Source: Heliomarina baculiformis (GTDB taxonomy: Bacteria > Pseudomonadota > Alphaproteobacteria > Rhodobacterales > Rhodobacteraceae). From it: a stretch of 64,000 nucleotides of DNA. Below are positions 42,770 through 52,625 of this stretch, piece by piece; the first letter of the stretch is position 1; every line of letters begins with the position of its first letter. A model generated the notes under the pieces. It ran no database searches and was not told where the DNA came from. It worked only from the letters and a program-made list of their open reading frames with translations. A program made the translations under genes and the position numbers. The stretch spans positions 1 through 64,000 of the forward strand of contig NZ_JAIMIC010000001.1 in NCBI RefSeq assembly GCF_019966545.1. The letters are read 5' to 3'.

Positions 42770-44107
42770 TCAGCGCCGCTTCAGCTTCAGTCGGATCCCA
42801 TCCTGCGCCCGCACTGTCAGATGCGCCACCGGCACGGGCTGGTCTTCCCCAATGACCTCGAAACGAAATTCCCGCACCAGCATCGACAGGATCAGCGGGC
42901 CTTCCATCATCGCAAAGCCCGCCCCCGGACAGACCCTCGCCCCGGCCGAAAAGGGGATGAAAGCCTCGCGATGACACTGCCGTCCATTCTCCCCATGCCA
43001 GCGCGCGGGATCGAAGCCGTCAGGGTTGTCCCACAGCCGCTCGTGCCGGTGAAGGTGCCACGGGCTGAGCACGATCTGCGCGCCGGTCGGTACGTCGCGC
43101 CCGCGCATCTCATGCGGGCAGGACGCCTCGCGCACCATCATCGGCACCGGCGGGTACAGACGCAGCGCCTCGCGGAACACGTCCCGCGACAGCCTAAGCG
43201 CATTGATAGCGGCGAAACCCTCGCCCATGCCCGCAGCCTCTTGTGCCACCCGCTCCTGCCAGGCGGGATAAAGCGCGAGCAGATAAAGCGACCAGGCAAG
43301 CGCCGAGGCGCTGGTTTCATGCCCGGCGAGAAAAAAGATCGCGACCTGATCGACCATTTCCTCGCGTGAGAAGCACTGCCCGGTCTCTGGGTCGGGCATG
43401 GTCATGATCTTGGTCGCAAGGTCATCGGGCGCACGGCTCTCGCGGATTTCAGCCTCGCGTGCCGCCACCAGCGCCGCGATCAATGCCCTGATCTCCCGCG
43501 CCGCCTGCCGGGTCGCGCGGCGATGCAAGCGCGGCACCCAAGTCGGCAGAGGCACAAAGGCGGCAAGGTTCAGGATCGGCTGGCTGCGCTGGTAGGCGCG
43601 AAAACGGTCGAACACCTGCGCGGCGATCTCGTGGTCGATAGGAATGGAGAAAAGCGTTCGAAAGATCACATCCGCCGCCGCATGGCTGGTGACCGCCTCG
43701 ATCTCGGTCTCGCCCGGTTTGAGACGTGCGACTGCCGCCCGCGCCGCATCTTGCATCGCCGGAAAGGTATCGCGCAGCCTGCCACCTTCAAAGGCCGGAT
43801 CAATAATCCGCCGCTGCCGCTTCCATGTCTCACCATTGCTCAGGAAAACCGAATTGCCAAGCAAGGGCCGCAGTCCTTCTCCGATCCTATCGGATTTCGG
43901 GAAATCCCCGGGCCGTTCCTTCAACACCAGCCGCACCAGTTCCGGCTGGTTTACCAGATACGACCGGAAAAACGGTGTGCGGAACTCGGCCATCCAGGCG
44001 CGGTAGAGCTTTGCCGGTTGCGCCGAGAGGATGTCGCGCCGGAACAGGCGCAGATAGCGCCAGAACGAAACCTTGTCGGCACGCGAAGCGGGTTTCGGCG
44101 GCATCAT
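42770..44107 (-). CDS. Cytochrome P450
   Basis: A 445-residue soluble haem monooxygenase. The haem-binding loop is FSAGARVCPG with Cys393; the I-helix oxygen motif is AGHETSA and the ExxR is EALR. It lacks a signal or membrane anchor. The substrate is unknown, and there is no adjacent ferredoxin gene. Its start overlaps the stop of the hydrolase-like gene (ATGA, 44104-44107), so they are translated together and may share a pathway. Confidence 0.93.
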   Translation of the reverse strand: MMPPKPASRADKVSFWRYLRLFRRDILSAQPAKLYRAWMAEFRTPFFRSYLVNQPELVRLVLKERPGDFPKSDRIGEGLRPLLGNSVFLSNGETWKRQRRIIDPAFEGGRLRDTFPAMQDAARAAVARLKPGETEIEAVTSHAAADVIFRTLFSIPIDHEIAAQVFDRFRAYQRSQPILNLAAFVPLPTWVPRLHRRATRQAAREIRALIAALVAAREAEIRESRAPDDLATKIMTMPDPETGQCFSREEMVDQVAIFFLAGHETSASALAWSLYLLALYPAWQERVAQEAAGMGEGFAAINALRLSRDVFREALRLYPPVPMMVREASCPHEMRGRDVPTGAQIVLSPWHLHRHERLWDNPDGFDPARWHGENGRQCHREAFIPFSAGARVCPGAGFAMMEGPLILSMLVREFRFEVIGEDQPVPVAHLTVRAQDGIRLKLKRR

Positions 44108-45345
44108 GGACCGGACACCGATCGATAGCCCGAGACCGGCGTTTCAATGCGCGAGGCCGAAGGCGCGCGCCCGGCGAACCGCGTCGCCAGTCGTTGCGGA
44201 CCGGCGGTGATGCGGAAGTAATCATAGTCGCCCGGACGGTCGAAGGCGCAGAGATACTGGAAATGCAGCCGAAAAAACCGCCAGCGCAGTTCCCTCCATT
44301 TCTCGGGGCTGAGCGTCTGGGTGAAAGCGGCTGAAATCACCAGCGGTCCGCGTCTGCCGGGCGGCGCCACCCCGCTCACCGCCACCGGGTCGCACAAGGC
44401 AAAGGCGCAGCCATCGCCGGGGGCCGTCACATCCACCCATGTCACCCGTTCCGAGGCCGAGAGGTCGCGGAGATCCCGGCGCAGCCGGTCCGCGGCGGGC
44501 AGGAAAGACATCATCGGCACCACATGCCCCAGCGACAGGAAGGACAGCGCCGGGCCGTTGTCCGGCACGCGGCCCGCGCGCAAGAGGTCCGCAAGGATCG
44601 ACACCGCCAGATGCGCGCCGGAGGAATGGCCGACAACCAGAACCTCCTCCGCCCCGCCCTGCAACGCCTCTGCGATCGTATCCCCCATTTCCGCCATGCG
44701 CTCTTCCAGCTCGGCCGGATTGGCACCGCGCCAGCGTGCTGAAAACGCATAGTCGTGCATGAGGTAATAGGCGAAATACCGGCCATCGCGTTTCTTGAAC
44801 CAGCGCAGGATCAGCCCCGCTACCAACAGGCCGGGCAATGCGGCCAGCACTACGGCGTAAGGGGCAATCAGATGAAACACCCCCAGCCCCGTCAGCACGG
44901 CCACCAGCGCCTGTACCAGCAGAAAGCCAACCGGATAGAGAGCCGCGATCACCGGCCCTTTCCGAAGCCGCATCATCCGCCACAGAGCACCGGTCGAAAG
45001 GTAAACCCATGCCGTGCGCGCCAGTTGCAGATAGGTGCCGGGGATCGACCCGGTCATGCTGTCGCGCACGATGTCGGACCAGACCAGCACCTCGACATCG
45101 GCACTGACCGCCGCGCCCTCGATCTGCGCCGCGACGTGCCAGCCATAGGCCCCGCCCACCCGCTTGGGGCTCAGGGCAAGCTCGTAACCCGAAATCGCCG
45201 CCTGTGCCGCGCCCTCCTTGCGGTAAAGCTCGCGGTAGCGGCGTGGGTGGATCGGGTCGTAGCCGGGGATGTAGAATACATGCCGATGCCGCACCTGATC
45301 CGCGCCGGAAATAGACTGCTCGGGCGTCACCTGTTCTTCGGCCAT
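44104..45345 (-). CDS. Alpha/beta-hydrolase-like membrane protein
   Basis: A 413-residue protein. It has two central membrane segments (about 130-185, in PVIAALYPVGFLLVQALVAVL and AVVLAALPGLLVAGLIL), then a hydrolase-like part with the nucleophile elbow GHSSGA in LVVGHSSGAHLAVSILADLL. This suggests a lipase or esterase fold acting at the membrane. The N-terminal part begins with YIPGYDPIHPRRYRELY. It is coupled with the P450 downstream. Substrate unknown. Confidence 0.75.
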   Translation of the reverse strand: MAEEQVTPEQSISGADQVRHRHVFYIPGYDPIHPRRYRELYRKEGAAQAAISGYELALSPKRVGGAYGWHVAAQIEGAAVSADVEVLVWSDIVRDSMTGSIPGTYLQLARTAWVYLSTGALWRMMRLRKGPVIAALYPVGFLLVQALVAVLTGLGVFHLIAPYAVVLAALPGLLVAGLILRWFKKRDGRYFAYYLMHDYAFSARWRGANPAELEERMAEMGDTIAEALQGGAEEVLVVGHSSGAHLAVSILADLLRAGRVPDNGPALSFLSLGHVVPMMSFLPAADRLRRDLRDLSASERVTWVDVTAPGDGCAFALCDPVAVSGVAPPGRRGPLVISAAFTQTLSPEKWRELRWRFFRLHFQYLCAFDRPGDYDYFRITAGPQRLATRFAGRAPSASRIETPVSGYRSVSGP

Positions 45346-45402
45346 TCTGTCTCCATCTTACTGCGAGAAAGCTTAACGGGGATTTTCCCCGAGCGTAAGA
45401 TG

Positions 45403-46155
45403 TCAGCCCAGTCTCGCCAGAGAGGGGAAGGTTTCGAGCAACCACCACGAGAACATGCTGAACGCTCCGGTCACCAGCGCGAGCCCGACGAGGATCAGAA
45501 GACCGCCCATCACCTTTTCGATCAGGCCCATGTGACGTTTCAGCCGGTTCATCACCACCATGGAGCGGGTCAGGAACATCGCCGCCAGCAGGAAAGGAAT
45601 GCCAAGCCCGGCCGCATAGATACCCAAAAGCACCGTTCCCCGCGTCAGAGAGGCCTCTGAAGCGGCGAGAGACAGGATCGCGCCGAGCTGCGGGCCGATG
45701 CAGGGTGTCCAGCCAAAGGCAAAGGCCAGCCCGAGGATATACGCCCCGAAAGACGACCCGCCCGCGTCCCCTGCATCCATGCGGGCCTCGCGGTCGAGGA
45801 AAGGAATGCGAAAGACGTTCAGGAAATGCAGGCCAAAGATGATGACCACGACCCCGGAGATCCGCGCGAACAGCTCCTGGTTCTTCAGGAAGAACGCCCC
45901 AAAGGCCGAGGCTGTGAAGCCGAGCAGCAGGAAGACAGTACTGAGGCCCAGAACAAAGAACAGCGCCGCGATGATCGCCTTGCGCCGCCCGGCCCGGTCA
46001 TCCTGCATATCGTTCAGCGTCACCCCGCTCATATATGCAAGATACGGCGGCACGATCGGCAGCACGCAGGGCGACAGAAAGCTGATGATACCGGCGACGA
46101 GTGCCACGATCATCGCGGGCGCAAGGCCGGCATCTATGATTTCAATTCCGAACAT
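45403..46155 (-). CDS. ccdA: CcdA, cytochrome c biogenesis / thiol-disulfide transmembrane protein
   Basis: A 250-residue inner-membrane protein with six segments. It has the two redox cysteines in LSPCVLPIVPPYLAYMSG and GWTPCIGPQLGAIL, one in each half, as in CcdA that carries reducing power from thioredoxin across the membrane to the periplasm. The start is set at MFGIEI (46155) because the family begins there; an ATG 12 codons earlier is possible. It serves in cytochrome c maturation. Confidence 0.9.
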   Translation of the reverse strand: MFGIEIIDAGLAPAMIVALVAGIISFLSPCVLPIVPPYLAYMSGVTLNDMQDDRAGRRKAIIAALFFVLGLSTVFLLLGFTASAFGAFFLKNQELFARISGVVVIIFGLHFLNVFRIPFLDREARMDAGDAGGSSFGAYILGLAFAFGWTPCIGPQLGAILSLAASEASLTRGTVLLGIYAAGLGIPFLLAAMFLTRSMVVMNRLKRHMGLIEKVMGGLLILVGLALVTGAFSMFSWWLLETFPSLARLG

Positions 46156-46259
46156 GTACATGGTCTTAGGGCATTCACCCGACCGGGTCACGCCCCCTCC
46201 CCATGGCAGATGGTCACATCCCTGTGGACAGGCTGAAACATCGCGATTATCCCGAAGGC

Positions 46260-46493
46260 ATGACTGAGATCGCCGATACGCTGGACGCCAACGGGCTGCT
46301 TTGCCCCCTTCCCGTCCTTAAGGCCCGCAAGCGCCTGCAACCGCTGGCGCCGGGTGCCGTTCTGAAAGTGCTAGCCGACGATCCGGCCGCGATCATCGAC
46401 ATGCCGCATTTCTGCGCCGAGGCCGGTCACGCGCTGATCTCGCAAGAGGAGCAGGACGGCCAGCAGATCTACCTCATCCGCAAGGGCGGCTAG
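46260..46493 (+). CDS. TusA-like sulfur carrier protein
   Basis: A 77-residue protein of the TusA/YedF family. The conserved Cys is in GLLCPLPVLKARK, followed by the acidic-type fold. TusA relays sulfur for tRNA 2-thiouridine or other sulfur transfer. The start MTEIADTLDANG at 46260 has a GAAGG nearby. It is divergent from ccdA. Confidence 0.88.
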   Translation: MTEIADTLDANGLLCPLPVLKARKRLQPLAPGAVLKVLADDPAAIIDMPHFCAEAGHALISQEEQDGQQIYLIRKGG

Positions 46494-46530
46494 GCGTCCG
46501 TCGAGACTGACGAACGACAGCGGCAAAGAA

Positions 46531-46561
46531 AAACCCCGGCACATCGGCCGGGGTTTTCCGT
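46531..46561. terminator. Bidirectional terminator between tusA-like gene and rne
   Basis: A 10-bp stem (AAACCCCGGC / GCCGGGGTTT) with a 6-base loop; a T-run lies on the plus side (TTTTCCGTTTTT) and an A-run before it serves the minus side. It ends both convergent transcripts. Confidence 0.88.
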
Positions 46562-46582
46562 TTTTCAGAACTGTTGCCCAGG

Positions 46583-49441
46583 TCAGCTGCCCAGCGACCA
46601 CCAGCCGCGCCGCTTGGGCTTGTTCGGCTCGTCTTTTTCCGGCTCGGAATCGCCGTTGGCAGCAACCGGTTCCGGCTCTTTGGGCGTCTCGGCCACAGGG
46701 GCCGGGCTCGCCGTCTTGGTCTCGGGCGCAGCAGCAGGCTCTGGCGCGGTCTCCGTCGCTGGGGTCGCCTCGACCGCCGGCTCGGGTTTTTCTTCGGCGA
46801 CCGGCTCGGGTTGTTCCTCTGGCGCAGGCGCTTCCGGCTCGGCGGGGGTTTCCGCCGCCGCTGCTTCCGCAGGGGCCTCGGCTACAGGTTCCGCCGCCGC
46901 GTCTTCCGCGACCGGTGCTTCGGCCTCGGCCTCAACAGGTGCCGCTTTCTTGCGGGACCGGCTGCGCTTGGGCTTGGGCTTTTCCTGAAGCGCTTCGGCT
47001 TCGGTCACGTCTTCCGAAACGCTTGCATCCGCGCTGGTGGTTTCCTCGGCGGCCGTCTCCGCTTCCTTCGGCTTGGAGCGGGATCTGGACCGGCTGCGCG
47101 ACCGCGTTTTCGGCTTGGGCTTATCCTCGGTCGCGGTCTCGGCTTCGGCGTCAGCTTCAGCAGTTTCTACACTCGCCTCTGCCGTGGCTTCAGCCATTGC
47201 AGGCTCGGGCTTGTTTTCCTCACCGGACTGCTCGTCGGACTTGTCGCCCTCGGAGTCGCCATTGTCGTTCGATTGGTCCTGCTCGTTCGAATCGCCGTTC
47301 GACTTGCCGCCACGACGCCGCCGACGACGACGCTTGCGCTTGGGCTTGTTCTCACCATCCCCGTTATCCGACGGCGTGCTGTCCGCCGACCCGGATCCGG
47401 TATCCTCGTCTTCGCTCTCGCTTACGTCCTCATTCGCGTCGATCTGGTCCATGATCGAGGTATCGACCGAAACCACCGGCGCCGCGACAGGGATCGCGCG
47501 GGTCGCTGTCTTGAACTTTTCAAGCGAGAAATCGGGGCTGACCAGATGCGGGTCGCCTTCGATGCGCACGGACAGACCATAGCGCGCCTCGATCTGGGCG
47601 ATATGTTCGCGTTTCTGGTTCATCAGGAAGTTCGCGATACCGACCGGGCACTTCACCAGCACCTCGCGTGAGCGGCGACGCACGCCTTCTTCCTCGATCT
47701 GGCGCAGGATCGACAAGGCCATGTTGTCGTCCGAGCGGATCAGGCCGGTGCCGTGGCAGGCCGGGCAAGGCTGGGTCGTCGCCTCGATCATGCCGGGACG
47801 CAGACGCTGACGGCTCATCTCCATCAGGCCGAAACCGCTGATCCGGCCCACCTGAATGCGGGCGCGGTCGGTCTTCAGCTTGTCTTTCATCTTCTTTTCG
47901 ACGGCAGCGTTGTTCTTGCGCTCGTCCATGTCGATAAAGTCAATGACGATGAGACCGGCAAGGTCACGCAGGCGCAACTGGCGGGCGACCTCCTCGGCGG
48001 CTTCAAGGTTGGTCTTGAGCGCGGTCTCCTCGATCGAGCCTTCCTTGGTGGCGCGACCCGAGTTCACGTCGATGGCCACCAGCGCTTCGGTCACGCCAAT
48101 CACGATGTAACCACCGGATTTCAGCTGAACGGTCGGGTTGAACATCCCGCCCAGATAGCTTTCGACTTGGTAGCGCGCGAAAAGCGGCATCTGCTCGTTA
48201 TAGAGCTTCACGTTCTTCGCGTGGGACGGCATGATCATCTTCATGAAGTCCTTGGCGATGCGATAGCCGCGCTCGCCCTCGACAAAAACCTCGTCGATAT
48301 CGCGGTTATAGAGATCGCGGATCGACCGCTTGATTAGGTCACCCTCTTCGTAGATCCGGGCCGGCGCGATGGATTTCAGCGTCAGCTCGCGGATCTGCTC
48401 CCAGAGCCGTTGCAGGTATTCATAGTCGCGCTTGATCTCGGCCTTGGTCCGCTTGGCACCGGCGGTGCGAACGATCAGGCCCGCGCCGGTTGGCACGTCG
48501 ATCTCGGCGGCGATTTCCTTGAGCTTCTTGCGGTCGGCAGCATTGGTGATCTTGCGCGAAATGCCACCGCCACGGGCGGTGTTCGGCATCAGCACGCAGT
48601 ACCGGCCTGCAAGCGAAAGATAGGTGGTCAGCGCCGCGCCCTTGTTGCCACGCTCTTCCTTGACGACCTGAACCAGCAGCACCTGCCGGACCTTGATGAC
48701 TTCCTGGATCTTGTAGCGACGCGGGCGCGGTTTGCGTACCGGGCGGAGATCTTCGGCGTCATCCTCTTCGGCGACGGATTCGATGGTGTCGTCTTTGTCC
48801 GCCGCGTCTGCGCCGTCCTCGTCATCGCCATCGTCATGCTGATCGTCGTCCTGATCGGAATCGTCTTGATCCGTATCGGGCTGATCGCTGTCTTCGGGTT
48901 CTTCGACCGGCGTTTCGGCGACGCGTTCCATCGGCGAGGACCCTTCGGGCACCCCGTCCGCGGCATCCACCGCTTCCGCCATGTCATCGCTCAGGTCGAT
49001 GGTCTCCATCCCGCTGATTTCGCCCTCGACCTCTTTGGTCTCGACGGCATCCTTTGGGGTGGTTTCCTCGCTCTTGGAGCGCGAACGCGAGCGGGATTTT
49101 CTTGACTTGGGCTTTGCGGCCTCGGCCTCATCCTTGGCACGCTGAGCCTCGGCATAGGCGCGTTCTTCCTCCATCAGGGCCTGACGGTCGGCGACGGGGA
49201 TCTGGTAATAGTCCGGATGAATCTCGGAAAAGGCGAGGAAACCGTGCCGGTTGCCGCCGTAATCGACAAAGGCCGCCTGAAGCGACGGTTCGACCCGTGT
49301 TACCTTTGCGAGGTATATGTTGCCAGCAAGCTGGCGTTTATTTTCGGATTCAAAGTCAAACTCCTCAACCTTGTTTCCGTCGACCACCACAACGCGGGTT
49401 TCTTCCGCGTGGGTGGCATCGATAAGCATTTTCTTGGCCAT
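46583..49441 (-). CDS. rne: Ribonuclease E
   Basis: A 952-residue endoribonuclease, the core of the RNA degradosome. Residues 1-90 and about 240-300 form the S1 domain, which is split by an acidic/basic insert of about 140 residues (KSRKSRSRSRSK, then Asp/Glu-rich), as in alphaproteobacteria. The DNase I-like catalytic part has VIDFIDMDERKN and the Zn-link CPACHGTG. The C-terminal 400 residues are charged, Arg-rich (RKRRRRRRRGGKS) and Ala/Pro/Glu-rich, ending in the conserved GWWSLGS. The start MAKKMLIDATHAEE is chosen over an ATG 5 codons upstream. Confidence 0.95.
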   Translation of the reverse strand: MAKKMLIDATHAEETRVVVVDGNKVEEFDFESENKRQLAGNIYLAKVTRVEPSLQAAFVDYGGNRHGFLAFSEIHPDYYQIPVADRQALMEEERAYAEAQRAKDEAEAAKPKSRKSRSRSRSKSEETTPKDAVETKEVEGEISGMETIDLSDDMAEAVDAADGVPEGSSPMERVAETPVEEPEDSDQPDTDQDDSDQDDDQHDDGDDEDGADAADKDDTIESVAEEDDAEDLRPVRKPRPRRYKIQEVIKVRQVLLVQVVKEERGNKGAALTTYLSLAGRYCVLMPNTARGGGISRKITNAADRKKLKEIAAEIDVPTGAGLIVRTAGAKRTKAEIKRDYEYLQRLWEQIRELTLKSIAPARIYEEGDLIKRSIRDLYNRDIDEVFVEGERGYRIAKDFMKMIMPSHAKNVKLYNEQMPLFARYQVESYLGGMFNPTVQLKSGGYIVIGVTEALVAIDVNSGRATKEGSIEETALKTNLEAAEEVARQLRLRDLAGLIVIDFIDMDERKNNAAVEKKMKDKLKTDRARIQVGRISGFGLMEMSRQRLRPGMIEATTQPCPACHGTGLIRSDDNMALSILRQIEEEGVRRRSREVLVKCPVGIANFLMNQKREHIAQIEARYGLSVRIEGDPHLVSPDFSLEKFKTATRAIPVAAPVVSVDTSIMDQIDANEDVSESEDEDTGSGSADSTPSDNGDGENKPKRKRRRRRRRGGKSNGDSNEQDQSNDNGDSEGDKSDEQSGEENKPEPAMAEATAEASVETAEADAEAETATEDKPKPKTRSRSRSRSRSKPKEAETAAEETTSADASVSEDVTEAEALQEKPKPKRSRSRKKAAPVEAEAEAPVAEDAAAEPVAEAPAEAAAAETPAEPEAPAPEEQPEPVAEEKPEPAVEATPATETAPEPAAAPETKTASPAPVAETPKEPEPVAANGDSEPEKDEPNKPKRRGWWSLGS

Positions 49442-49915
49442 GTGTCCTTGATGCACGACCGCAACCGCGCCCGACCTGGCGGACGAGCGCGTTTGGGGTG
49501 GTGTCTTGAAAGGGCGATTTTGGACGCGGCGCGGCAGGGTCTGGCGCCTGGCCTACCCGACTGATTGATCAGTGCTCGCTCGCGCGTCATCGCGGTTCTT
49601 CTCCGACAGGCCGGGATGTCCCGTTACCTGCCCATTCTTTCCTTCGCCGCTTTACTTGCAACGAAGGTACTCCACTGATCCTTGGAAGGATCAAATCAGC
49701 CTGCCGGGAAACTGGAGGGATTTTTGTCCAGCACCGCTTCCCAAGCAGCGAAACTCTCTCCGGTCCGGCGTGGAAACGCGCGAAACCGTTTGTCTACTTA
49801 ATGCCATGACGCGGTGAAAGACAATGGTCAACTTGGTTAAGCGACCGCAAATACGGAAACACGCCTCTTGGTTGAGCAACGCCCCGCGCCCCAAACAGCG
49901 CGAGGCGGTCTCCGG
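49442..49915. other. rne upstream region
   Basis: About 470 bases between the M32 peptidase stop and the rne start; it holds the rne promoter and 5' leader. A palindrome GATCCTT-GG-AAGGATC (49677-49692) can form a hairpin. RNase E controls its own mRNA through its leader in other bacteria, so a similar element is possible. No small gene is clear. Confidence 0.55.
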
Positions 49916-51385
49916 CTAGAGCCCGTAGAGCGCGCCGAACTTCGCTTCGAGATAGTCGAGAAGCGGTGCTTCGGAGACCGGCGCACCGGTCGCCTTTTCA
50001 ATGACCTTGCGCGGTTCATACAGGCCGCCGTGCCGCTGGACGTTCTCGCGCAGCCAGCTCGTGGCCCCCAGCGTATCACCCGCCGAAAGCTGGTCGTCGA
50101 GCAGCGGCACCGCCTCGCGCAGCGCGTGATGCAGGCAGCCCGCGTAGACATTGCCAAGGCTGTAGGTCGGGAAATACCCGAACAAGCCCACTGACCAGTG
50201 CACATCCTGAAGGCATCCGTTCGAGGGCTGATCGACCGCATAGCCGAAATCGGCTTTGAACCGGTCGTTCCACGCGGCCTCGAGGTTGGCGACCTGCAGA
50301 TCGCCCGACATCAGTGCCCGTTCCAGATCGAAACGCAGCATGATGTGGAGGTTGTACTGCACCTCATCGGATTCCGTGCGGATATAGCCGTTGTGGACCC
50401 GGTTCACCGCGCCAAAGAACTCAACCGCCGAATTGATACCGATATTGCCGTAGACGTCACGCATCTCTTCAAACAGCCAGCCGGTAAAGGCGCGCGAACG
50501 GCCAAGCTGGTTCTCGTAGATCCGGCTCTGGCTTTCATGCACGCCCATCGAGGCTCCGTGTCCGATCGGGGTCAGCGCATAGGCATCGTCGATGCTTTGC
50601 TCATAGGCCGCATGTCCGACCTCGTGGATCGTCGAATAGATGCAGTTGAACGGGTCAGACGGGTTGGTGCGCGTGGTGATCCGCACATCCATGCCGCTGC
50701 CCGAGCTGAACGGATGCACCGCCTTGTCCACGCGGCCCCGGTTCATGTCATAACCAAAGGTGCGGGCCAGTTTTCGGGCCAGACGCATCTGCACCTTTTC
50801 ATCGTACATCCCGGTCAGCCCCTTGGGCGCGGGCTTGTCCAGCACCGCCGCGCGCAAGTCTACCAGACGGGGGCGCATCGCGTCGAACAGCGTTGCGATC
50901 TCGGCCCCGGTGATGCCCGGTTCGTAATCGTCGAGCATTGCGTCATAAAGCGTCCCACCCGCCGCCAGCGCCGCGCCTTCTTCGCGCTTCAGCTCGACGA
51001 CGCGTTCCAGCACCGGCAAGAACGCCGAAACGTCCTCGTCCGCCCGTGCCGCCGCCCATTTGCCCTGTGCCTCGGAGGTGACCTGCGCCAGTTCCTTGGC
51101 CAGTCGCGCGGGCACCTTGTTGGCCCTTTCGAACGCCCGGCGGATTTCACGCAGCTGCGCCGCGCCGACCTCGTCAGGGGCCTCGGCTTTTTCCAGCCAG
51201 TCGCCGACCTCGGGCGCGGACCGGCGTGCGTGCAGCACGGATTCGATCGCTGCCATCTCGGCTCCCCGCTGCGCGGCTGCGCCGCGCGGCATGACAGTTT
51301 CCTGATCCCAGCCCAGACGCCCGGCAATCTCGCCAAGCGCCGTGGTATCGCGGGCATAGCTCATCAGCTCTTCAAATGCGCTCAT
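49916..51385 (-). CDS. Carboxypeptidase Taq-type, M32 family
   Basis: A 489-residue zinc metallo-carboxypeptidase. The zinc motif HEVGH is at 254-258, and the next Glu in GVHESQSR is at about 284. The length and overall helical design match M32 carboxypeptidases. Cytoplasmic. It overlaps ctaA by 4 bases (ATGA, 51382-51385), so the two are translated together, though a functional link is not known. Confidence 0.93.
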   Translation of the reverse strand: MSAFEELMSYARDTTALGEIAGRLGWDQETVMPRGAAAQRGAEMAAIESVLHARRSAPEVGDWLEKAEAPDEVGAAQLREIRRAFERANKVPARLAKELAQVTSEAQGKWAAARADEDVSAFLPVLERVVELKREEGAALAAGGTLYDAMLDDYEPGITGAEIATLFDAMRPRLVDLRAAVLDKPAPKGLTGMYDEKVQMRLARKLARTFGYDMNRGRVDKAVHPFSSGSGMDVRITTRTNPSDPFNCIYSTIHEVGHAAYEQSIDDAYALTPIGHGASMGVHESQSRIYENQLGRSRAFTGWLFEEMRDVYGNIGINSAVEFFGAVNRVHNGYIRTESDEVQYNLHIMLRFDLERALMSGDLQVANLEAAWNDRFKADFGYAVDQPSNGCLQDVHWSVGLFGYFPTYSLGNVYAGCLHHALREAVPLLDDQLSAGDTLGATSWLRENVQRHGGLYEPRKVIEKATGAPVSEAPLLDYLEAKFGALYGL

Positions 51386-52563
51386 TTCGCGCCTCCTTTG
51401 GTATTGCCCCGGATCGACGTGACCACCGGGTAGGCCGACAGGTAGCGCGCACGCAGGATCAGTGACCAGAGAACGACCGCCATGAACTGGTGCAGGATCG
51501 CAACCTGCACTGGTGCCGCGTAAAGAACGGTCACGATGCCCAGCAACATCTGGATGATCAGCGCCGCAAACACCGCGTTAAAGGCGAACCACGTCGCCGT
51601 GTGGGCGCTGCGCCGTCCGCGCAGCCAGACCACCACGCCAAAAGCAAACAGCAGGTAGCCGACGATACGGTGGATGAACTGCACGAGCCCCGGGCTTTCA
51701 AAGAAATTCCGCCACATCTGCGGTTCCGGGAAAGCATTCGGCGGAAAAAACTGCCCGGCCATCATCGGCCAGTCGTTATAGGTCCGGCCCGCGTCGATCC
51801 CCGCCACTAGCGCCCCGATAAGGATTTGCAGAAACGCGAAATGCAAAAGCCCGGTCGCCATGCCGAACTGTTTTGCTTCCTTGGCACGGCGCGCCTGCAT
51901 CAGGTCACGCTCGCTGCGGCCCAGCAGGTAGACATACCACGCGATAAACCCGAGGATCACGAAAGCCAGTCCCAGATGCGTCGCCAGCCGGTAGCTTGCG
52001 ACCGAGGTGATGCCCTCGCCCTGCGTTATACCCGAATGCACCATCCACCAGCCGATCACGCCCTGAAGCCCGCCCAGCGCGCCGATCAGCAGCAGCCGGC
52101 CGGTCCAGCCCGCCGGGATCTGGCGCGCGGCAAGAAAGCCGAGAAAGCCCAGCGCCCAAACAAGGCCGATAGCGCGGCCAAGCTGACGATGACCCCATTC
52201 CCACCAGTAGATCTGTTTAAAGTCCGACAGCTCCATCCAGCTGTGCTGAATACGGAACTGGTCGATCTGCTGGTATTTCTCGAATTCCGACTGCCACTCG
52301 GCCTCGTTCATCGGCGGCAGGGCGCCGGAGACGGGGCGCCATTCGGTAATCGACAACCCGCTGTCGGTGAGCCGGGTCAGTCCGCCCACGGCGATCATCA
52401 CCACGACCAGTGCAAACAGCACCATCAGCCATGCCCGGATGCCACGGCGCGCGCCGGTGCGGGTCTTGCCGCTGCTGGTCTTGTCGATCAGCCCGGTCTG
52501 GGCTTCGGGTCGCTTGTCGCCGGTTTCGGAAACTTCTTCGAAGATGCTGCGCTTTGAGCTCAT
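51382..52563 (-). CDS. ctaA: Haem A synthase (COX15/CtaA family)
   Basis: A 393-residue inner-membrane protein with eight segments (from about residue 50) that oxidises haem O to haem A for cytochrome oxidase. The haem-ligand motifs fit: GHRQLGRAIG, MVHSGI, RLATHLGLAF, and HRIVGYLLF. The start MSSKRSIFEEV (52563) is preferred over an ATG six codons upstream. Its N-terminal about 45 residues are polar. Confidence 0.92.
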   Translation of the reverse strand: MSSKRSIFEEVSETGDKRPEAQTGLIDKTSSGKTRTGARRGIRAWLMVLFALVVVMIAVGGLTRLTDSGLSITEWRPVSGALPPMNEAEWQSEFEKYQQIDQFRIQHSWMELSDFKQIYWWEWGHRQLGRAIGLVWALGFLGFLAARQIPAGWTGRLLLIGALGGLQGVIGWWMVHSGITQGEGITSVASYRLATHLGLAFVILGFIAWYVYLLGRSERDLMQARRAKEAKQFGMATGLLHFAFLQILIGALVAGIDAGRTYNDWPMMAGQFFPPNAFPEPQMWRNFFESPGLVQFIHRIVGYLLFAFGVVVWLRGRRSAHTATWFAFNAVFAALIIQMLLGIVTVLYAAPVQVAILHQFMAVVLWSLILRARYLSAYPVVTSIRGNTKGGAK

Positions 52564-52625
52564 CTTGTCCTCATGCGTCATTCGGGCGGGAACCTAAGCC
52601 GCAAGTGCCCAAGGGTCCAGCGTGA

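Noticed and set aside
46614-47671. Several long frames antisense to rne
   Set aside because: They are caused by the biased Arg/Ser/Glu/Ala composition of the C-terminal part of RNase E.
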